64,000 nucleotides of DNA from Limnephilus marmoratus (GCA_917880885.1 OU862917.1:27764104-27828103), one strand, 5' to 3'; counted from the stretch's first letter, positions 21,904-33,572 are shown. Numbers and translations: made by a program. Notes: generated by a model from the sequence alone, not told the origin.

Positions 21904-22317
21904 AATATTTTGATATCTAAGCAGCATCAACTAGGGTCTATTGCATATATTTGTGTATTTCTATATTAATCCACAATGTGCAAACTTGTTAACGTTTTCT
22001 TTTTATGTATCTTGCATTTTGTCATGTATTATTCATGACATTTAATCAATCACCTGTAATTTATTTAAATTACTAACATACCTACTTACAACTTAGAAAC
22101 ATTCTCTTTTATTATAATGCACTATCTTTCCTAAATTTATCTGTATACCTACCGTTCATATGATGTTTACTAGTTATATTTTTATAGTTTATCTTTTTTA
22201 TTTAAAAAAAAAATGTCTCTGTATTATAAACTTATAATGTAAAAGCCCATCAGGGCGTTGAAAATTAATAAATAAAAATAAAATAAATAAATTATTTTAT
22301 TCTCGGGTACGAGATAA
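21904..22317 (+). other. 3' UTR and tail of the Jockey-like LINE
   Basis: Non-coding. Ends GTAAAAGCCCATCAGGGCGT (from about 22240), then AATAAATAAAAATAAAATAA tail. The tail runs up to a tRNA-like sequence that starts at 22318. Confidence 0.7.
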
Positions 22318-22390
22318 GCCGCCATAGCTCAGTGGTCAGAGCAATCGACCGGCAATCGAGAGGACACGGGTTCAAGTCCCGTTGGCGTCA
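22318..22390 (+). tRNA. tRNA-like sequence (anticodon position GGC, C33)
   Basis: 73 nt fold as a cloverleaf: acceptor GCCGCCA/TGGCGTC (one mismatch), D arm GCTC-AGTGGTCA-GAGC, anticodon arm ATCGA-CCGGCAA-TCGAG, T arm ACGGG-TTCAAGT-CCCGT, discriminator A. The anticodon would be GGC (Ala), which eukaryotic tRNA-Ala genes normally do not use, and position 33 is C instead of T. It is therefore more likely a tRNA pseudogene or SINE head than a working tRNA. It sits right behind a LINE A-rich tail. Confidence 0.55.
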
Positions 22391-23883
22391 TGTATCTTTT
22401 CTCGGAAGATTTTTCAATGTGGATGAGTGTTTCAGGCTGATAATTATTGCTTATAATAATTGTTACCCTTTGTGCTATGCATAAAAAATCTTGTCTTAAA
22501 AACATTAGTTTTACAATTAAAAATAATAATTAAATTATTTTACCTAAATTATTTCACACGTTATTTAATTACAATAATACGTAGCACGTAGCAGTTACAT
22601 TATTATTTGCTCCTTTTTGTAGATACTCTTAGTATCACCCCAACTGCTTGAAATGGCTTTAGGCGTGTTTAGTGACCAGATTTACATAGATAGGTACTTC
22701 TCACCACCACATCGACGCATTGTGTATAGGCAACAACTTCCCCCCTCCCCCCTAAACCTCCCGACTTATCTGGGTTCTGCAAATCGGATCGTGCGTAGCC
22801 AGGAGTGGGGTATTAATTGGAATATTTTGACGACGAAGGTGCTTTTTATTTATTTTTTGGGTATAATATTTTTTGTTTAGCTACATTTAAGCATATATCA
22901 GCAGAAACTTAGTAAAACAGTATTATATACCTACACCGACACAGTAACAGTATTCTCAGACTATGCATAATATTGTTTAAAGAAATAATATTTATATAAT
23001 ATATATAACTTCCATTAAATTATTTCTTACATTGTCTATGGACAATGGAAGAAGTGAAAAGAAAAAGACAAAAAGGGTTAAGGATAACATTATATTTGTG
23101 AGAACAGCATTCAATAAACAACTTACAGAGGTTTAAATAACGTACAAAAATAACAGCACAGCTTAAGAGAAAACAACATAACATGTACAGGAGTTATATT
23201 ATCGATGCTAAAAACAGTACAATAATAACAGCTGAATATATTAAAAAGATGAGCCAACATAGTAAGAAGGTATTAATCTGTTGACTGTGATGATGGCCGT
23301 GAGCACTCATTCTCGTTCCAGCACTCAGCAATACCGTAAATACGAAACAACGCGCTTACCTAACACGTGGTCCGCTGAGACGTGACAGTGTGATCCAAAG
23401 ATAATATAATCGGTGGCGACGTGCGTTAGAAAAATATTTTATTTTAAATTTTGATTGATAAAAAATATCATCGGACGGCAAAATGTCACATACATTTTTT
23501 ATTCCAAACATGCTCACTGTATCTACATTTTACTTCTAAACATACCACGATGGAGTACATAATTAAGAAAGCAAAATATACAATAACGCCTAATAAAAAA
23601 AAACCATACTTTATTCCACGTTTATGAGTTGCGTAAAATTCAAAACCCGTTTAGTAATAAGGCCCTTAAAGTGTGATAAATTTAAAAATTATTGGTTTAT
23701 TATCCTTTATTAATACCACGGATTTCCAGCAAGAAATAACACATGAAAAGATAGACGTTTCAAATGATACGATTAGATATTTTAGCAGAGCGCAAAAGGC
23801 GAAGGCACACCCCTGATTCTTTTGCAAATGGCTGTGTGTTTTACGTCGCAGCTGTGTGTGAACACGCCCTCTGAGCGTTAACA
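22391..23883. other. No gene seen
   Basis: AT-rich DNA without a supportable ORF. CTGTGTGTGAACACG near 23850 is an extra copy of the arm end of the following palindrome. Confidence 0.4.
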
Positions 23884-24024
23884 CGTGTTCACACACACAA
23901 CTGTAATATGCGTGGGATGGCGTATTTCGGCATATCGCTCGCCGTACATTCCCAATCGGAATATATGGCGAGCGATATGCTGAAATACGCCATCCCACGC
24001 ATATTACGGCTGTGTGTAAACACG
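23884..24024. repeat. Large palindrome (58-60 bp arms, 23-base loop)
   Basis: Left arm 23884-23943 and right arm 23967-24024 are reverse complements with only a few mismatches (shared core GCGTGGGATGGCGTATTTC and its complement). The loop contains CATTCCCAATCGGAAT. Probably a foldback MITE. Confidence 0.9.
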
Positions 24025-24478
24025 TTCATGATAGTATATGTTACAAAACTGATAATATAATAATATAATTCGAATAAGCTTAAAATAAAGTAAAATAATG
24101 CTTCCCTATGGAATGTAATACGACAATTTGGTTTATTCTCCTTTTCACTTCTATTTTTACACGTTTTCATAGCACAAGCTACCATTTTTGCCTTGTTATT
24201 TCGTAAAATGTACTATGTGACTTCGGCGCTGGTCAGAACAAGAATGATGACGTCACGTTTTTAGATTCAAGGGAGGCGGCTCTCGTAAGCCCAGGCGGTT
24301 CCATGGAACCGTTATGGGGAGGGGGAAATAATACGCTTTTATTACTTAGGGCAGGTGCATATATTCCTACGTCCGTGACGTGTACAAAGTTACGAGTCGA
24401 ATAATCCTAACCCTTCCTTATATATTACATATTTGGTGTACGCTTTACCTCGGTATCACTAAATATCTTATATTTTAT
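24025..24478. other. No gene seen
   Basis: Non-coding. The right 8-bp repeat of the 5.4 kb insertion lies at 24378-24385, after which the tandem-unit sequence resumes. Confidence 0.4.
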
Positions 24479-25080
24479 TTAACCCTTAGGCGTCGGGCAT
24501 ATTTTGTCGGCAGGTCAGCAGGTATACATATTTTTCTTTGCAATAAAATCCAAATTAATAAAATATTTTCTAACAAAATGTTTTTGAAAGGTGATACAAT
24601 ATGCTTTAAAATTTTATGATTCGAAATAAACATATAATTTTTGAAACAAAAGTTTTGAATGCGAACATAAAAGTTTTAAAAATTTCTCACTTTAGGTTTT
24701 TTATAACTAAAATTAGTGATAACGAAAAAAAAACACACACACCTATTTTATTAGGACGATGTTATAAACATATTTGTCAACTTGCTTTTTTGTCGTTTCA
24801 AGTAGTAATAATTAATAAAAAAATTCAAAAGTTTCATAATTTTTTTTTCAAATTGAGCTCGGAATGTTTGGTTTCATAATGGCGCATTTTAATTATTTGT
24901 GGTAAACTTTTAAATATGTATATAAAGCACGGTGTTTTCTCTTTCTAATACCGCTCAGATCATATTTCTATTCATGATAGTTAAATAAAATAATCTCAAT
25001 GATATTTATTTATTAATTTTTGGGAAATTGACAATTCGCATTTTTTCAGTTTGTACATGAGTTAGAGATACTGATTCATA
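24479..25080 (+). repeat. TTAA-ended MITE family 'E', copy a
   Basis: Begins TTAACCCTTAGGCGTCGG at 24479 and is nearly collinear with 32764-33380. It is part of array unit U1, so the MITE was probably already present before the unit was duplicated. No transposase ORF. Confidence 0.6.
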
Positions 25081-25251
25081 GCTTTAATTTTTAAGAAATG
25101 TAGCATTAATTATTGAAAAAATAGCTTTTATAGCTTTAATTTTGCGTTTTCATAGCGTTTATAGCTAAATAGGATAACGTCAAGGAATGGGAGTCCGCAA
25201 GAGGGGAAAAACAATTAAATTGGCAAAATCACTTGAAACATGTTTATTTTA

Positions 25252-25500
25252 TTATTGGTTGAAACTCAACATGGCACATGTTTCTACAGTTGAGTGTATC
25301 ATGTTCGTTCTACGATCTATCAATACAAGATTATAGCAACTAAAAAATCTTTCTGCGTCAACACTATTCACAGGGGCCCACACAGTCATCAGAGCTGCCT
25401 CAGCAAATTCTCTGTGAACAATTTTTACAGCTAAGAGTAGCTGAATTATGTCTACAGTGACTCCATCCCTCACTTGCTCTACAAGCTGTCTTTGAAAATA
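25252..25500 (-). pseudogene. hAT transposase C-terminal fragment
   Basis: The minus-strand peptide contains VWAPVNSVDAERFFSCYNLV then DRRTNM. This matches the hAT C-terminal dimerisation block (P..S.D.ER.FS...., then drR..l). Only about 80 residues remain; no zinc finger, catalytic region or TIRs were seen. It lies between the E MITE and the start of array unit U2 and is absent from the other units. Confidence 0.7.
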
Positions 25501-25558
25501 ACTATAAGACTGGTATATAAAAAGAAATAGGTATATTAAATGATTAAAGATATTTAAC

Positions 25559-25808
25559 GGCACCAGGATTGATGGAGTCACAGTACAAATATTGAAACGT
25601 TATAACAAAATAAGCATTTCAATTGCCCAAATTATATAAGTTATATAAGTTATAAGCCCAAACATAAGTTTCAATAGTGGAATAATCTCATCAGTTTATA
25701 AGAAATCAACTGTCACACCTGTTTTGAAATCTGAAAACTACCAATCTTTATCTCTCGTCTCTTCATTGCAAAAATTACACTATTAACATACACTTCACTA
25801 AACATACC
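25559..25808 (+). pseudogene. Tandem-array unit U2: decayed RT fragment
   Basis: Starts CGGCACCAGGATTGATGGAG and carries the same ~75-residue non-LTR RT fragment as U1 and U3, with a deletion in the KSGS region and several frame breaks. The last five bases, ATACC (25804-25808), are the left target duplication of the Gypsy element. Confidence 0.7.
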
Positions 25809-26032
25809 TGTGAGAGAGGTTTTTGGGGTGGTTCACCTGTTTCCGTAAACGCAAGAGCGAGACAGGTGATCCCACTATAAAAGGAGATGCAGGCATCTCC
25901 TCGCCCTCTTTTCCTACCGCCAGCACATTAGTTAGGACGTTACTATAGCCAACAATATTAATAAATGTTCATCTCGCCAAATCGCGCATCATTGCAAATA
26001 TCCCAAGCCTACACTTGAGTCTGTATATAACA
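25809..26032 (+). repeat. 5' LTR of Gypsy element 1
   Basis: 224 bp, TG...CA. Contains a TATA box TATAAAAG (25876-25883), an adjacent small hairpin GGAGATGC/GCATCTCC and a polyadenylation signal AATAAA (25960-25965), so U3, R and U5 landmarks are all visible. Confidence 0.95.
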
Positions 26033-26050
26033 GTGGCGCAGCCTACGGAA
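26033..26050 (+). promoter_or_regulatory. Primer-binding site of Gypsy element 1
   Basis: GTGGCGCAGCCTACGG follows the LTR directly. A TGG-initial sequence here is the usual place for the tRNA primer; which tRNA is not determined. Confidence 0.6.
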
Positions 26051-26492
26051 TCGTGAAAGATCGCGAAAGAATCGACGCGCAAAAAAAAATTTGGCACGAA
26101 AATTTGGCAAAAAAAAGTACGCGGTAACATATTATTTTCGGGTCTGTAAGAAAGGCCGGACCGAAATTAATCTAACACTTCACTGCAAGGAGTGAAGTGG
26201 AAGAAGACACTGGAGCCAGCCAGCTTTTCGAAAGGGGGAAGCACGGGAGGTCCAGCGTCAATCGGCATCTCTGAGGGTCAAGGATCGGAGATCCAGGTCG
26301 CAGGAGTGATCTGGGGCAGCCATCGGTGTTACTGTGTTACGGGTCTGGAAGGAGCCATCAAGTCACAGGGCAAGGAGCAGTTTCCAGAGCAGGGTCCAGG
26401 AAGCAGACTGCAGAAGAAGAAGCCTCATTGGGAAGTTTTTGTTTTTTCTGTTTTCTTTCTCTCTATTTGTGTACCTTCTGGGCATTGGAAAC

Positions 26493-29400
26493 ATGGAGTC
26501 TCGAGGATTGGAGTCCTTCAGTTTGCGTGACGGGAACTGGGAGAACTTCAAGGTCCGCCTCGAACAATTTCTCCTCGTGAATGATGATAAGTTTGCATCG
26601 GATGATAAGAAAAGGGCTATTTTCCTGAATGCATTGAAAGATGATTGTTTTTCCTTATTGGTTAATTTGTGCATTCCTAAAAAGGTAACAGATATTAAGT
26701 TAGAAGATTTGATATCTAAACTTGATGAGTATTGTTGTTCAACGAAATGTTTTTTTGAAGAGAGATCTAAGTTTTACAGTGCTAAACAAAGAAATGACGA
26801 ATCAATCCGCGATTTTGCAGTGCGTTTAAAGTCTCTTTCTACTAATTGCAAATTTGGGAATAGTTTATCAGTAAATTTAAGGGATTTCTTTGTATTAGGA
26901 TGTAAACCAGGAAAGGTTAGGGAAAAATAATTTCGCGAGGGTGAATTGTACTCGTTCGAAAAATGTTTACAAGTCGCCGAGTGCATTGACCTCGTAGCTT
27001 CAACTCAAGCGCAGTCCCGAGTTGATAATACGGTTTATGCTAATGTACAGGTTAAGGCTGGTCGAGTCTCTAATAACTCGCGTGAGAAAGATAGAGACGG
27101 GAGTCGTTTCAGGCATGGCAACAGGGCACGGTCACCGTCGCCAGCGAACGCTGTTAAACATAATTGTACCGTTTGTGGACACAATAATCACATCGCGACG
27201 GAATGTAGATATAAAAATTATTTATGTAAAATTTGTGCTACGAAGGGTCATCTAGCAAAACAGTGCAAGCGTTCCTCAACACGTAAGAGTGTGAATACTT
27301 TGTTGTCGGATACAAAGTTGGGTGAAGTTAATAGTGTCGAACCATTTTTTATTGAAGTTTCACTAGACGGGATCAAGAGTAAATTCATGGTAGATTCTGG
27401 AGCATCTTGTTGCGTAATTTCCAAGGAGTGTTATTTCAGTAAATTCAGTAGAATTAAGCTAGTGCACGAAGACATTAGTCTACGGGGTTTTGACAATACG
27501 CTCGTAAAAGTGGTAGGTACAATTACGCCACAAGTGGAATTTAACGGTCAGTGTCACCGTTTGAAATTTGTTGTTGTCACAAGTGCTTCGTTCTCGATAG
27601 TGGGGCGTGATTTTATGAATCTGTTTAACGTCGGGATTAATGGAATCGTAAACAGTATTAAACAAAATACTTTGAAGCAGCGATTAGTAAAAAAATTCCC
27701 AGAAGTTTTTACGTATAAACTAAGAAAATTTAATAAGTACGAAGTGAATTTAACTTTAAAGGAGACCGCCATTCCGATATTTCGTAATCACAGAGTAATG
27801 CCGTTCGCTTTGAAAGAAAAAGTCGAAAGTGAGTTAAATAATTTACTGTCAGACGGTATTATAGAACAAGTTCAATTTAGTGATTTTGCAAGTCCGATTG
27901 TTCCAGTGATTAAGAAAAACGGTAGCATTAGATTATGTGGTGATTATAAGTCAACAGTGAATAATCAGCTATTAGTTGACAAATATCCATTACCTAGGAT
28001 AGAGGAGCTATTAACGAAAGTAAATGGTGGGAAAGTTTTTGCAAAAATTGATCTTAAATCGGCGTATAACCAATTTGTTTTAAAAAAGGAGTGTAGGCGT
28101 TTTACAACAATCAATACCCATTTAGGATTATTTCAGTATAAGCGGTTAGTGTACGGGTTATCTCCCGCGCCAGCAATATTTGCAAAGGCAATGGCAAATT
28201 GTTTGTCAGGACTACAGAACATGACGTTTTACTTGGATGATATTATCGTGATAGGGGAAGACGAAGTCGATTTAGAGAAAAACGTGTGTGTCGTTTTAGA
28301 AAGGTTAAAACATTGTAATCTAACAGTGAATAGTGACAAGTGTGAATTCAATTTAAAAGTTATTGAGTTTTTAGGTTATAAAATAAGTGAACAAGGGATT
28401 CAACCGTGTGAACGGAATAAGGAAGCCATTTTAAATGCACCAGCACCTAGTGATTTAAATAATTTAAGAAGTTTATTAGGTATGATTAGTTATTATCGTA
28501 ATTTTATTCCAAATATGGCAAATATATTGTCACCATTATACGAATTACTTAAAAAGATGTTAAGTTTCAATGGGGTACGGAACAAGAAAATAGTTTTGCG
28601 ATAATTAAAAGAATATTAACTTCGGATAGGATTTTAACGAATTTTGACGAAAATATACCTGTGAAACTTGTCACAGATGGTAGTCTTAATGGGGTAGGAG
28701 CAACATTAATTCATAGGTTTCAAAATGGCGTAGAAAGACCGATTGGGTTCGCAAGCAGAACTTTAACTAAAGCGGAAAAGAATTATTCTATTCTAGATAT
28801 TGAAGCAACAGCAATTATTTTTGGGATTAAAAAGTTTTATCAATATTTGTACGGCAGAGAATTTGTTTTAGCTGTGGATAATCAGCCGTTAGTCAGAATT
28901 TTAGGTGAAAATAGGGAAATACCTAAGATTGCCGCGTCAAGGTTACAGAGGTATGCTATTATGTTAAGTTCGTTTAATTTTAAAATTGAATATGTAAAAT
29001 CGAAAAATAATTGTTCAGACTTTCTGAGCAGGTGTCCGATTGAAAAGGTTAGCTGTGAAGATGAGATAGAGTCTGGTTACATTAATTATTTCGAGAATAA
29101 TGGGTTTAATTTGTCTTTAGACGTGATAAAAAGTGAAACCGAAAAGGATGATGTGTTAGGTCAAGTAAAAAAATTTCTTATCGAAGGTTGGCCAGCATCA
29201 GTAAAAAAGGCACAAAGTGGTAACTTTATTAGAATTTTTTGGGAAAAAAGGTTAGAATGTCTTTGATAAATGGGTGTGTTTTATATCAGCATAGGGTTGT
29301 TGTACCTGAGTCTTTAAGACAAGAGGTTTTAAAGATGTTACGTAGATCTCATTTAGGGGTTTTTAAGACTAAGGGCATTGCAAAAAGCTTTGTCTGGTGG

Positions 29401-30447
29401 CCAAAAATTAATCAAGATTTGGAGAAAATAACGGAAAATTGTAGAGATTGTTTAGAAATTAAACCAGAATCACAAAAGAGTTCTTTAGCAGTGTGGCCAT
29501 ATGAACCTGAAGTATGGTTCAGGGTACATATTGATCATGGTAGTTTATATAACAAAAACTTTTTAGTGGTGGTAGACTCTTCTTCAAAGTGGATTGAGTG
29601 TCTGGAAGTAAACAGTCTGTCTTCAAAAGAAAATATCGAAATACTTCATAGATAATTTTCACAATTTGGTTTTCCAGCAACTTTAGTTAGTGATAATGGT
29701 ACGTGTTTTTGTTCTGAGGATTTTGAAAATTTTTGTAAGAAAAATGGGATAGAACATATCACTAGTCCAGTCAATCACCCTAGTAGCAACGGGCAAGCTG
29801 AAGCTACAGTAAAGACTTGTAAAAATTTCCTTAAAAAAATTTGTAAACATAATAGATTTCCTTCAGATTATAAAGAAAAGTTAGGTAACTTTTTAACAGA
29901 CTATAGGAATACAGTTCACGCAACAACAGGGTGTGAGCCATCTGTATTATTAATAGGTAGAAAAATTAGAACAGTATTTGACTCTCTGATTCCAAGGAAA
30001 ATTGAGGATAGAACGGGTAGTTCAGGTTCTACTCGACGAAACAAAGTAATGAAAAAGGTTACTCAGAGCCAAAACAATCCGAAAAGACAATATAAGGGTA
30101 GAGTTAAATCAGGTTTTAATATAGGTCAGAAAGTAATGACTAGAGATTTCAGATCTCAGGGTAATAGGTTATGGGTCCCTGGGGTTATTGTTGATAAAAA
30201 AGGTAGTAAAATATATTTCATAAAAATTAACAAGTCTAATATGGTGTGGAAAAGGCATTTAGACCAGCTAAAGGAATTACATGTTTCATGGCAGGAGGAA
30301 GATAACCAGGAATTCCCGTCTGACACGTTGGAATTGTCGACGGACGAATTAGATCTCTCCGGTATGTTACGTAATAGAAGTGTCTCTAATTCTGTTTCTC
30401 CATGTTTCAGGTCTAACCCGTGGCAAGGAAGGCTTCGGCCTAGGTGA
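26493..30447 (+). pseudogene. Gypsy element 1 gag-pol, interrupted
   Basis: Gag starts at ATG 26493 (MESRGLESFSLRDGNWENF). An in-frame TAA at 26928-26930 interrupts gag before its two zinc knuckles (CTVCGHNNHIATEC and CKICATKGHLAKQC, 27160-27270). Protease has DSGA (about 27394). RT has IDLKSAYNQF and YLDD (28230-28241). A frameshift in an A-run near 28556 precedes RNase H (VTDGSLNG, about 28670). A second frameshift lies near 29245 in another A-run. Integrase has its HHCC region (29350-29460) and DDE residues around 29540, 29693 and 29800, with an in-frame stop at 29653-29655. Gag and pol are one frame at the junction, so this family does not need frameshifting there. The copy cannot make full-length pol. 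Confidence 0.92.
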
Positions 30448-30625
30448 AAGCACTTCGCAGTCGAGGAGGAGGATGGGACGAAATGGACAGAAAGGAAACA
30501 GAAGGAACGAAAACAAATGTTGTGTTAATTTTAAATATAATGTACAAAGTGTGAAATATAATATAATAATAATGTATGAAATATGTAGCTGCAGGAATCA
30601 AATATGTAGCCAGGATTCTCCAGTT

Positions 30626-30639
30626 TAAGTAGGGGAGGA
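30626..30639 (+). promoter_or_regulatory. Polypurine tract of Gypsy element 1
   Basis: AAGTAGGGGAGGA immediately precedes the 3' LTR, the expected plus-strand priming site. Confidence 0.8.
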
Positions 30640-30863
30640 TGTGAGAGAGGTTTTTGGGGTGGTTCACCTGTTTCCGTAAACGCAAGAGCGAGACAGGTGA
30701 TCCCACTATAAAAGGAGATGCAGGCATCTCCTCGCCCTCTTTTCCTACTGCCAGCACATTAGTTAGGACGTTACTATAGCCAACAATATTAATAAATGTT
30801 CATCTTGCCAAATCGCGCATCATTGCAAATATCCCAAGCCTACACTCGAGTCTGTATATAACA
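30640..30863 (+). repeat. 3' LTR of Gypsy element 1
   Basis: 224 bp, differing from the 5' LTR at only a few positions (for example CTACTGCC versus CTACCGCC and CATCTTGCC versus CATCTCGCC). Followed by ATACC and the continuing array unit. Confidence 0.95.
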
Positions 30864-30976
30864 ATACCGATCCCAAATTCAAGGAAATAAATAGATTTTT
30901 ATTGAGAACCCGTTGACAAACTGCTAAAAAAATGTAAAGGAATTTAAAAAAAAATCAATAGAATGAAATAACATAC

Positions 30977-31087
30977 CAAGTCCTCAGAAGCATTGGTTCC
31001 TATTTTTGTTCCCCGGAATACTGCTGGTGACCCGGAGTACAGCTTTTGCAGTCTGGGAGAGTCCAGAGATGACACACGAAGATCAGT
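30977..31087 (-). pseudogene. Exon-like segment B2 (111 bp, open, both splice borders present)
   Basis: Minus strand: acceptor CTCTTTTTGTGCTTTTCAG, 37 open codons (TDLRVSSLDSPRLQKLYSGS, then PAVFRGTKIGTNASEDL), donor GTATGT. It is the best preserved of the B-type copies. Multiple-of-three length means it could be skipped or included without a frame change. No known domain. Whether it is a host exon or belongs to a repeated element is undecided. Confidence 0.5.
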
Positions 31088-31654
31088 CTGAAAAGCACAA
31101 AAAGAGATGTTATCAGAATGTAAACGTAAGACATTTAAAACAAATGAAGGAAGAATTATATAATTTGCACATAGAAACATCATAATCTCATAAATAATTA
31201 AGAAATCCACTCACACAACAATCCTGCGTTAGATCTAAATTACATTAACAATGCATTTAACATAACAAAAACTACAAAACCGTAGCCATAAGGGATTTTC
31301 CAAAGCCTCTTAAAAACGGGACTAGTACTTTCTATTCGTAATTCAGGACTAAAAATAATATTAACAACCTCAGGAATCGAGTAATTTCTATGTAGTTACC
31401 TACCTTGACCTACTTATGTAAAGCTTTCCATACAATATCTCGCAATACACTTTTTAAATAACATAATGGTCTTGGCATTACTGGAAAGAAACTTAACTTG
31501 CAGGTAGAACTCAAAAGTCAAATGAACATAAAATAAGGAAACATAATATTAAGATCTCAGATACCTGCATTGCATATGATTATGTACATGTGTACAATCA
31601 TCGTAACCTTCCCCTACAATTTAAATGTTTTGTATACACTTCATTCTCTCTCTC
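31088..31654. repeat. Tandem-array unit U2, intron-like part
   Basis: Collinear with 34040-34600 (U3) at high identity, including the GGGATTTTCCAAA, CGGGACTA and CTTTCCATACAAT landmarks. No ORF. Confidence 0.75.
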
Positions 31655-31985
31655 TGGTTTCATTCCCGGAAATGGTTAGCAGCAATTTCCTCTATTCTTT
31701 TCTTCCATTCTTCCCTGTCTTGTGCGTCTCTTTTGAAGTCTGCATATGATGAGCAGCGCATGTCCACCAGCAGGTCCTCCAGGTACTCTAGGCGTGGGCG
31801 TCCCTTAGAGTTTGTCCCCTCGGTCATACCCTCCATTATGGCATGCAAGAGGCCTTCTTGTCGTATTACATGACCGATCCATCTTGCACGCCTTTCGGAC
31901 AAGGTCCTGAGCAGGTGCCTTCCTCTTTCAATTCTTTGGAGAACCTCCTCATTTGTAATGTGGTCTCTCCAAGAAATTCCTAATA
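31655..31985 (-). pseudogene. Non-LTR retrotransposon pol C-terminal fragment
   Basis: Minus-strand peptide ISWRDHITNEEVLQRIERGR, then RRARWIGHVIRQEGLL, GRPRLEYLEDL and DREEWKKRIEE. RxRWIGHV..R, GRPR and the DR..W ending are the conserved tail of RTE/L1-like arthropod pols. Only the last ~105 residues are present, a typical 5'-truncated insertion. It sits exactly between the two halves of array unit U2. Confidence 0.75.
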
Positions 31986-32137
31986 CACCTCACTAGGTAC
32001 CACAAATTTCCCAAATTTAATTTAATTCGATCCCAAATTTAAACATTTAAATAGGCTTCTAATAATAATCCGTTAAAAACTGCAATAAAAAACGATAGGA
32101 ATTTAAAGAATAAAATTATTAAAATGAAATAACATAC

Positions 32138-32225
32138 CTATTACTTCCTCAGAAGCCTTGGTTCCTATTCTGTTTCCCCGGAGTACTGCTGGTGACCTAG
32201 TTTTGGTGTGGGATGAGAGCGCAAC
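32138..32225 (-). pseudogene. Exon-like segment D2
   Basis: Paralogue of 18292-18375: acceptor TTTGCAG, open peptide VALSSHTKTRSPAVLRGNRI then GTKASEEV, and a GTATGT donor displaced by four bases relative to D1 (GAAGTAATAG before GTATGT), so the exon length is not a multiple of three unless the inner GTAATA is used as donor. Confidence 0.45.
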
Positions 32226-32763
32226 CTGCAAACCACAAAAAAGATGTTATCATAATGTAGAAGCGAGACATTAATAGAATGAGTGAAAATAGGAAGGATT
32301 GCAGGGGGGGGGGGGGACTGGGCGATAAAGAGCAACCCGGGCCCGGATCAGACTTTTGATGGCCCTGGATACCTTTTAATAATAAAGTCAAAGTTTTTTT
32401 GCGTAAATTAGATACATTTAATTCTACTTTTCATAAAAAAATATAATTATTTATTCAGAAATGTGGGAAGGACAATGCATTCCCACAAATACCCTAGACA
32501 ATGTGTAAATTCATTATATATGGAAGTAGTAACACAGATTTTATTATAATTTAGATTACTATAATTAAAACACATTAACAGCATACAAGTAAATATGTAT
32601 GTAAATAAGAAAACATGAGAATAAGACTACATGCCTGTATTTTTTTTGATTAATGTGTACGAGTACAAAGTTACCAGTCGAATGATCCGAACCCTCCCCT
32701 ATATGTATATTACATATTTGGTATACGCTTTACCTCGGTATCACTAAATATCTTATATTTTAT

Positions 32764-33380
32764 TTAACCCCTTAGGCGTCGGTCATATTTTGTCGGCAGG
32801 TCAGCAGGTATACATATTTTTCTTTGCAATAAAATCCAAATTAATAAAATATTTTCTAACAACAAAATGTTTTTGAAAGGTGATACAATATGCTTTAAAA
32901 TTTTATGATTCGAAATAAACATATAATTTTTGAAACAAAAGTTTAGATTGCGCACATAAAAGTTTTAAAAATTGCTCACTTTAAGTTTTTTATAACTAAA
33001 ATTACTGGTAACGAAAAAAACCACACACACCTCTTTTACTAGGAAAATGTATTATAAACGTACTCGTCAAATTGCTTTTTTGTCGTTTCATGTAGAAATA
33101 ATTAATAAAAAATTCCCAAAGTTTCATAATTTTTTTTCAAATTGAGGTTGGAATGTTTGGTTTCATAAAGGTGCATTTTAATTATTTTGTGGTTAACTTT
33201 TAAATTTGTATACAAAGCACGGTGTTTTCTCTTTCTAACACCGCTCAGATCATATTTCCATCCATGATAGTTAAATAAAATAATCCATCTGCATTCCAAC
33301 CTATAACAATAAATGATATTTATTTATTAATTTTTAGAAAATCGACAGATTGCATTTTTCAGTTAGTGCATGAGTCATAT
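32764..33380 (+). repeat. TTAA-ended MITE family 'E', copy b
   Basis: Begins TTAACCCCTTAGGCGTCGG. Over 600 bp it is collinear with copy a and belongs to array unit U2. Confidence 0.6.
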
Positions 33381-33572
33381 AGCCAAAATAAACCAACTAT
33401 GGATTTCCTCTTTGTCACCTTTACCTCTAATAAGACAGCATTATTATTATATAAGAATAAGAAATAATTAAATTTATGAGAAAGGAACATTAAGCCAAAA
33501 ATTATATAAGATGAAAAATTACATAATTGGTAACCATAATAAGAAATATAATAATTGATTTTAGTTATTGAA

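Larger units (their letters stand above)
18941..24385. mobile_element. 5.4 kb insertion with 8-bp flanking repeats, possible hAT- or P-type element
   Basis: The paralogous unit reads GTGTACGAGTACAAAGTTAC without a break near 32655. Here ACGTGTAC occurs at 18941-18948 and again at 24378-24385, with 5.43 kb between. The inner ends (CATAGACATCC and, reversed, CACGGACGTAGG) are weakly alike. An 8-bp duplication fits hAT or P superfamilies. No transposase is recognisable inside; instead the block contains a Helitron end, a Jockey-like LINE, a tRNA-like sequence and a palindrome. Confidence 0.45.
25809..30863 (+). mobile_element. Ty3/Gypsy LTR retrotransposon 1, LTR-complete, coding-defective
   Basis: Two 224-bp LTRs (TGTGAGAG...TATAACA) bound 4.6 kb of gag-pol. 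The 5-bp target duplication ATACC is present on both sides (25804-25808 and 30864-30868), and the host unit continues exactly across it. The near-identical LTRs (only a few differences seen) imply a fairly recent insertion, yet the coding region has two stops and two frameshifts. No env ORF. Confidence 0.95.

Noticed and set aside
26192..26580. ORFs in the Gypsy element 1 leader
   Set aside because: They precede the Gag start at 26493 and lack family resemblance; the frame merely runs open into gag.
26928..26930. In-frame TAA in Gypsy element 1 gag as a programmed readthrough site
   Set aside because: It lies before the zinc knuckles, inside gag, where readthrough is not expected, and the copy has three other breaks; a nonsense mutation is simpler.
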